This document shows, piece by piece, positions 5,890 through 6,952 of a DNA stretch of 6,952 nucleotides (position 1 is the stretch's first letter; every line of letters begins with the position of its first letter). The DNA is from an uncultured Candidatus Saccharibacteria bacterium (GTDB lineage Bacteria; Patescibacteriota; Saccharimonadia; Saccharimonadales; Saccharimonadaceae), in assembly GCA_937958235.1 (NCBI GenBank), contig CALFGG010000018.1, positions 1 to 6,952 on the forward strand, given 5' to 3'. Position numbers and translations under genes: made by a program. Below the pieces are notes generated by a model, which worked only from the letters and a program-made list of their open reading frames with translations, ran no database searches and was not told the origin of the DNA.

Positions 5890-6952
5890 TTAGTGCTTGT
5901 TATGCTTCTTGTTCTGACGCTGTTTCTTTTTTGATTTACGGGCAGCATTACGTTCTTGGTTGAGATTTGTTTTCTTGTTTGAACCGGTCTTAAATTCATC
6001 ATCAAGATTTTTAACACCAGATTCAATAGTATTTACACCCTTATTAGTGGCGGATTCAGCCATTTGGGTGAGTTCAGTGTCATATTCTTCGCCATCAATT
6101 ACGTCGGTAGCAATAGCTTCTTGTTTGGTAATGCTGAGAAGAATCTTGAGAACTTCTTCACGTAGATTCTTCTGTAAGCCTTCGAAGAGTTTTTGTGACT
6201 CGGTGCGATATTCAACTAGCGGATCTCTTTGACCGATTGATCGCCAGTGAATACCTTCGCGAAGGTGTTGCATATTCTCAAGGTGTTGCATCCAGAGGGC
6301 GTCGAGAACTTTGAGATATACTTCACGTTCAATTCGTCGCATGACGTCGGCACCAAAATCTAATTCTTGAGAAGCGTAAGCCTCGCTGACTGCCGTAAGG
6401 GCAAGCTTGGCGCGATCTGCGGATTTACGCATTTGGCCAATTGTTTCGACAAGTTCTGGGTCAATATTGAATACTTGGAGGAAATTCTGTTTGAATTTCT
6501 TGTTAACGCGAGAACTTTCGATAGTTAGATCTTCTACAGCTTCTTTCATGAGACGCTTAATTTCTTGGGAGATACTTTCTCCTTCAAGAATTTTGCGACG
6601 CATGAGATAGACGACTCGACGATGACGATTAATAACGTTGTCGTATTGAACGACGTTTTTACGAGAATCAAAGTTAAAACCTTCAATGCGACGTTGTGCG
6701 GCTTCTAGATTACGTGTAACTGCGCGATTCTGGATTGGAGTATCTTCGTCAAGACCAACGTAGCGAAGGATGTTACCAAGTTGCATACCTTGAAAAATGC
6801 GCATAAGATCATCTTCGCAAGAGACGAAGAATTGGGTAATACCGGGATCGCCCTGACGACCGCCACGACCACGAAGCTGATTATCAACGCGGCGCGAGTC
6901 ATGTCTTTCGGAGCCGATCACAACAAGACCACCTAACTTCTTAACTTCGTCA
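5890..6952 (-). CDS. secA: protein translocase ATPase SecA, C-terminal part (runs off the right edge)
   Basis: SecA is the cytoplasmic motor that drives unfolded preproteins through SecYEG. The frame stays open to base 6952, giving the last 353 residues of a protein usually about 800-900 long; the true start lies outside, and the GTG at 6921 is internal. Numbered from the first complete codon: GGLVVIGSERHDSRR at 7-21, motif VI QLRGRGGRQGDPG at 25-37 (arginine-finger region), EDDLMR in the following strand, then the helical scaffold and wing domains, including QYDNV and the LDALWMQHLENMQHLREGI block. The glycine-rich GYAQKDP turn is SIGQRDP here. The C-terminus lacks the CxCxSG...CH zinc finger that binds SecB and lipids; it ends in a Lys/Asn-rich tail, ARKSKKKQRQNKKHNKH. 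Many non-proteobacterial SecA proteins also lack the finger. The stop TAA is two bases before the M16 start codon, indicating one operon. Confidence 0.97.
   Translation of the reverse strand, partial: DEVKKLGGLVVIGSERHDSRRVDNQLRGRGGRQGDPGITQFFVSCEDDLMRIFQGMQLGNILRYVGLDEDTPIQNRAVTRNLEAAQRRIEGFNFDSRKNVVQYDNVINRHRRVVYLMRRKILEGESISQEIKRLMKEAVEDLTIESSRVNKKFKQNFLQVFNIDPELVETIGQMRKSADRAKLALTAVSEAYASQELDFGADVMRRIEREVYLKVLDALWMQHLENMQHLREGIHWRSIGQRDPLVEYRTESQKLFEGLQKNLREEVLKILLSITKQEAIATDVIDGEEYDTELTQMAESATNKGVNTIESGVKNLDDEFKTGSNKKTNLNQERNAARKSKKKQRQNKKHNKH

Noticed and set aside
5960..6232. Plus-strand open frame of 90 codons inside secA, Ser/Phe-rich
   Set aside because: It is the complement of conserved SecA sequence; the Ser/Arg/Phe bias is the usual product of reading a Lys/Glu-rich gene backwards.
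573..6952. Alternative genetic code with TGA as glycine (Gracilibacteria/SR1)
   Set aside because: About 2,000 codons in six genes contain no in-frame TGA, whereas that code uses it often for glycine.

Overview
This window looks like two pieces of unlike origin joined near position 572. The right-hand 6.4 kb (about 573-6952) carries six genes, all on the minus strand and tightly packed. In transcription order they are the 3' part of secA, an M16 zinc peptidase, a MurD-type ligase, a MurL-type glutamate epimerase, a 72-residue single-pass membrane protein and a histidine phosphatase. None of the six genes ends in TGA and none contains an in-frame TGA, so the Gracilibacteria/SR1 code (TGA = Gly) is excluded. 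Short intergenic gaps, almost no Shine-Dalgarno sequences and divergent family members suggest a Patescibacteria/CPR bacterium, possibly Saccharibacteria. That placement is inference from style, not a database result.

The left-hand 572 bases are different. They are about 32% G+C by hand count, against about 44% in 601-900. They are transcribed on the plus strand, and their one clear gene has a perfect AGGAGG ribosome-binding site. That gene, a nucleotide-sugar epimerase/dehydratase of the SDR superfamily, breaks off at residue 132, in the middle of the fold and before the catalytic YxxxK. The break falls exactly at the stop codon of the convergent phosphatase gene. It could be a real recombination or transfer breakpoint, or a chimeric join made during assembly. 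The sequence alone cannot decide.

The main biological point is the murD-murL pair (3222-4586 and 1583-3205, 16 bases apart). MurL carries a PP-loop (SGGKDS), NGHVPVT, NHQWSK, a QueC-like cysteine cluster and KPFECVG, which match the ATP-dependent UDP-MurNAc-L-Ala-L-Glu epimerase family. The adjacent MurD lacks the usual NDSKATN-type motif of the amino-acid-binding domain. Together they predict that D-glutamate is placed in peptidoglycan by adding L-Glu (MurD2 type) and then epimerising it on the nucleotide precursor, instead of by glutamate racemase MurI.

Layout: 1-74 possible end of an upstream gene; 75-176 leader with promoter and RBS; 177-584 truncated SDR gene; 572-1234 phosphatase; 1254-1472 small membrane protein; 1473-1582 intergenic with a candidate promoter; 1583-3205 murL; 3222-4586 murD; 4616-5887 M16 peptidase; 5890-6952 secA, running off the right edge. 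No gene-free stretch exceeds 300 bases. No tRNA, rRNA, CRISPR array, insertion sequence or convincing intrinsic terminator was seen.
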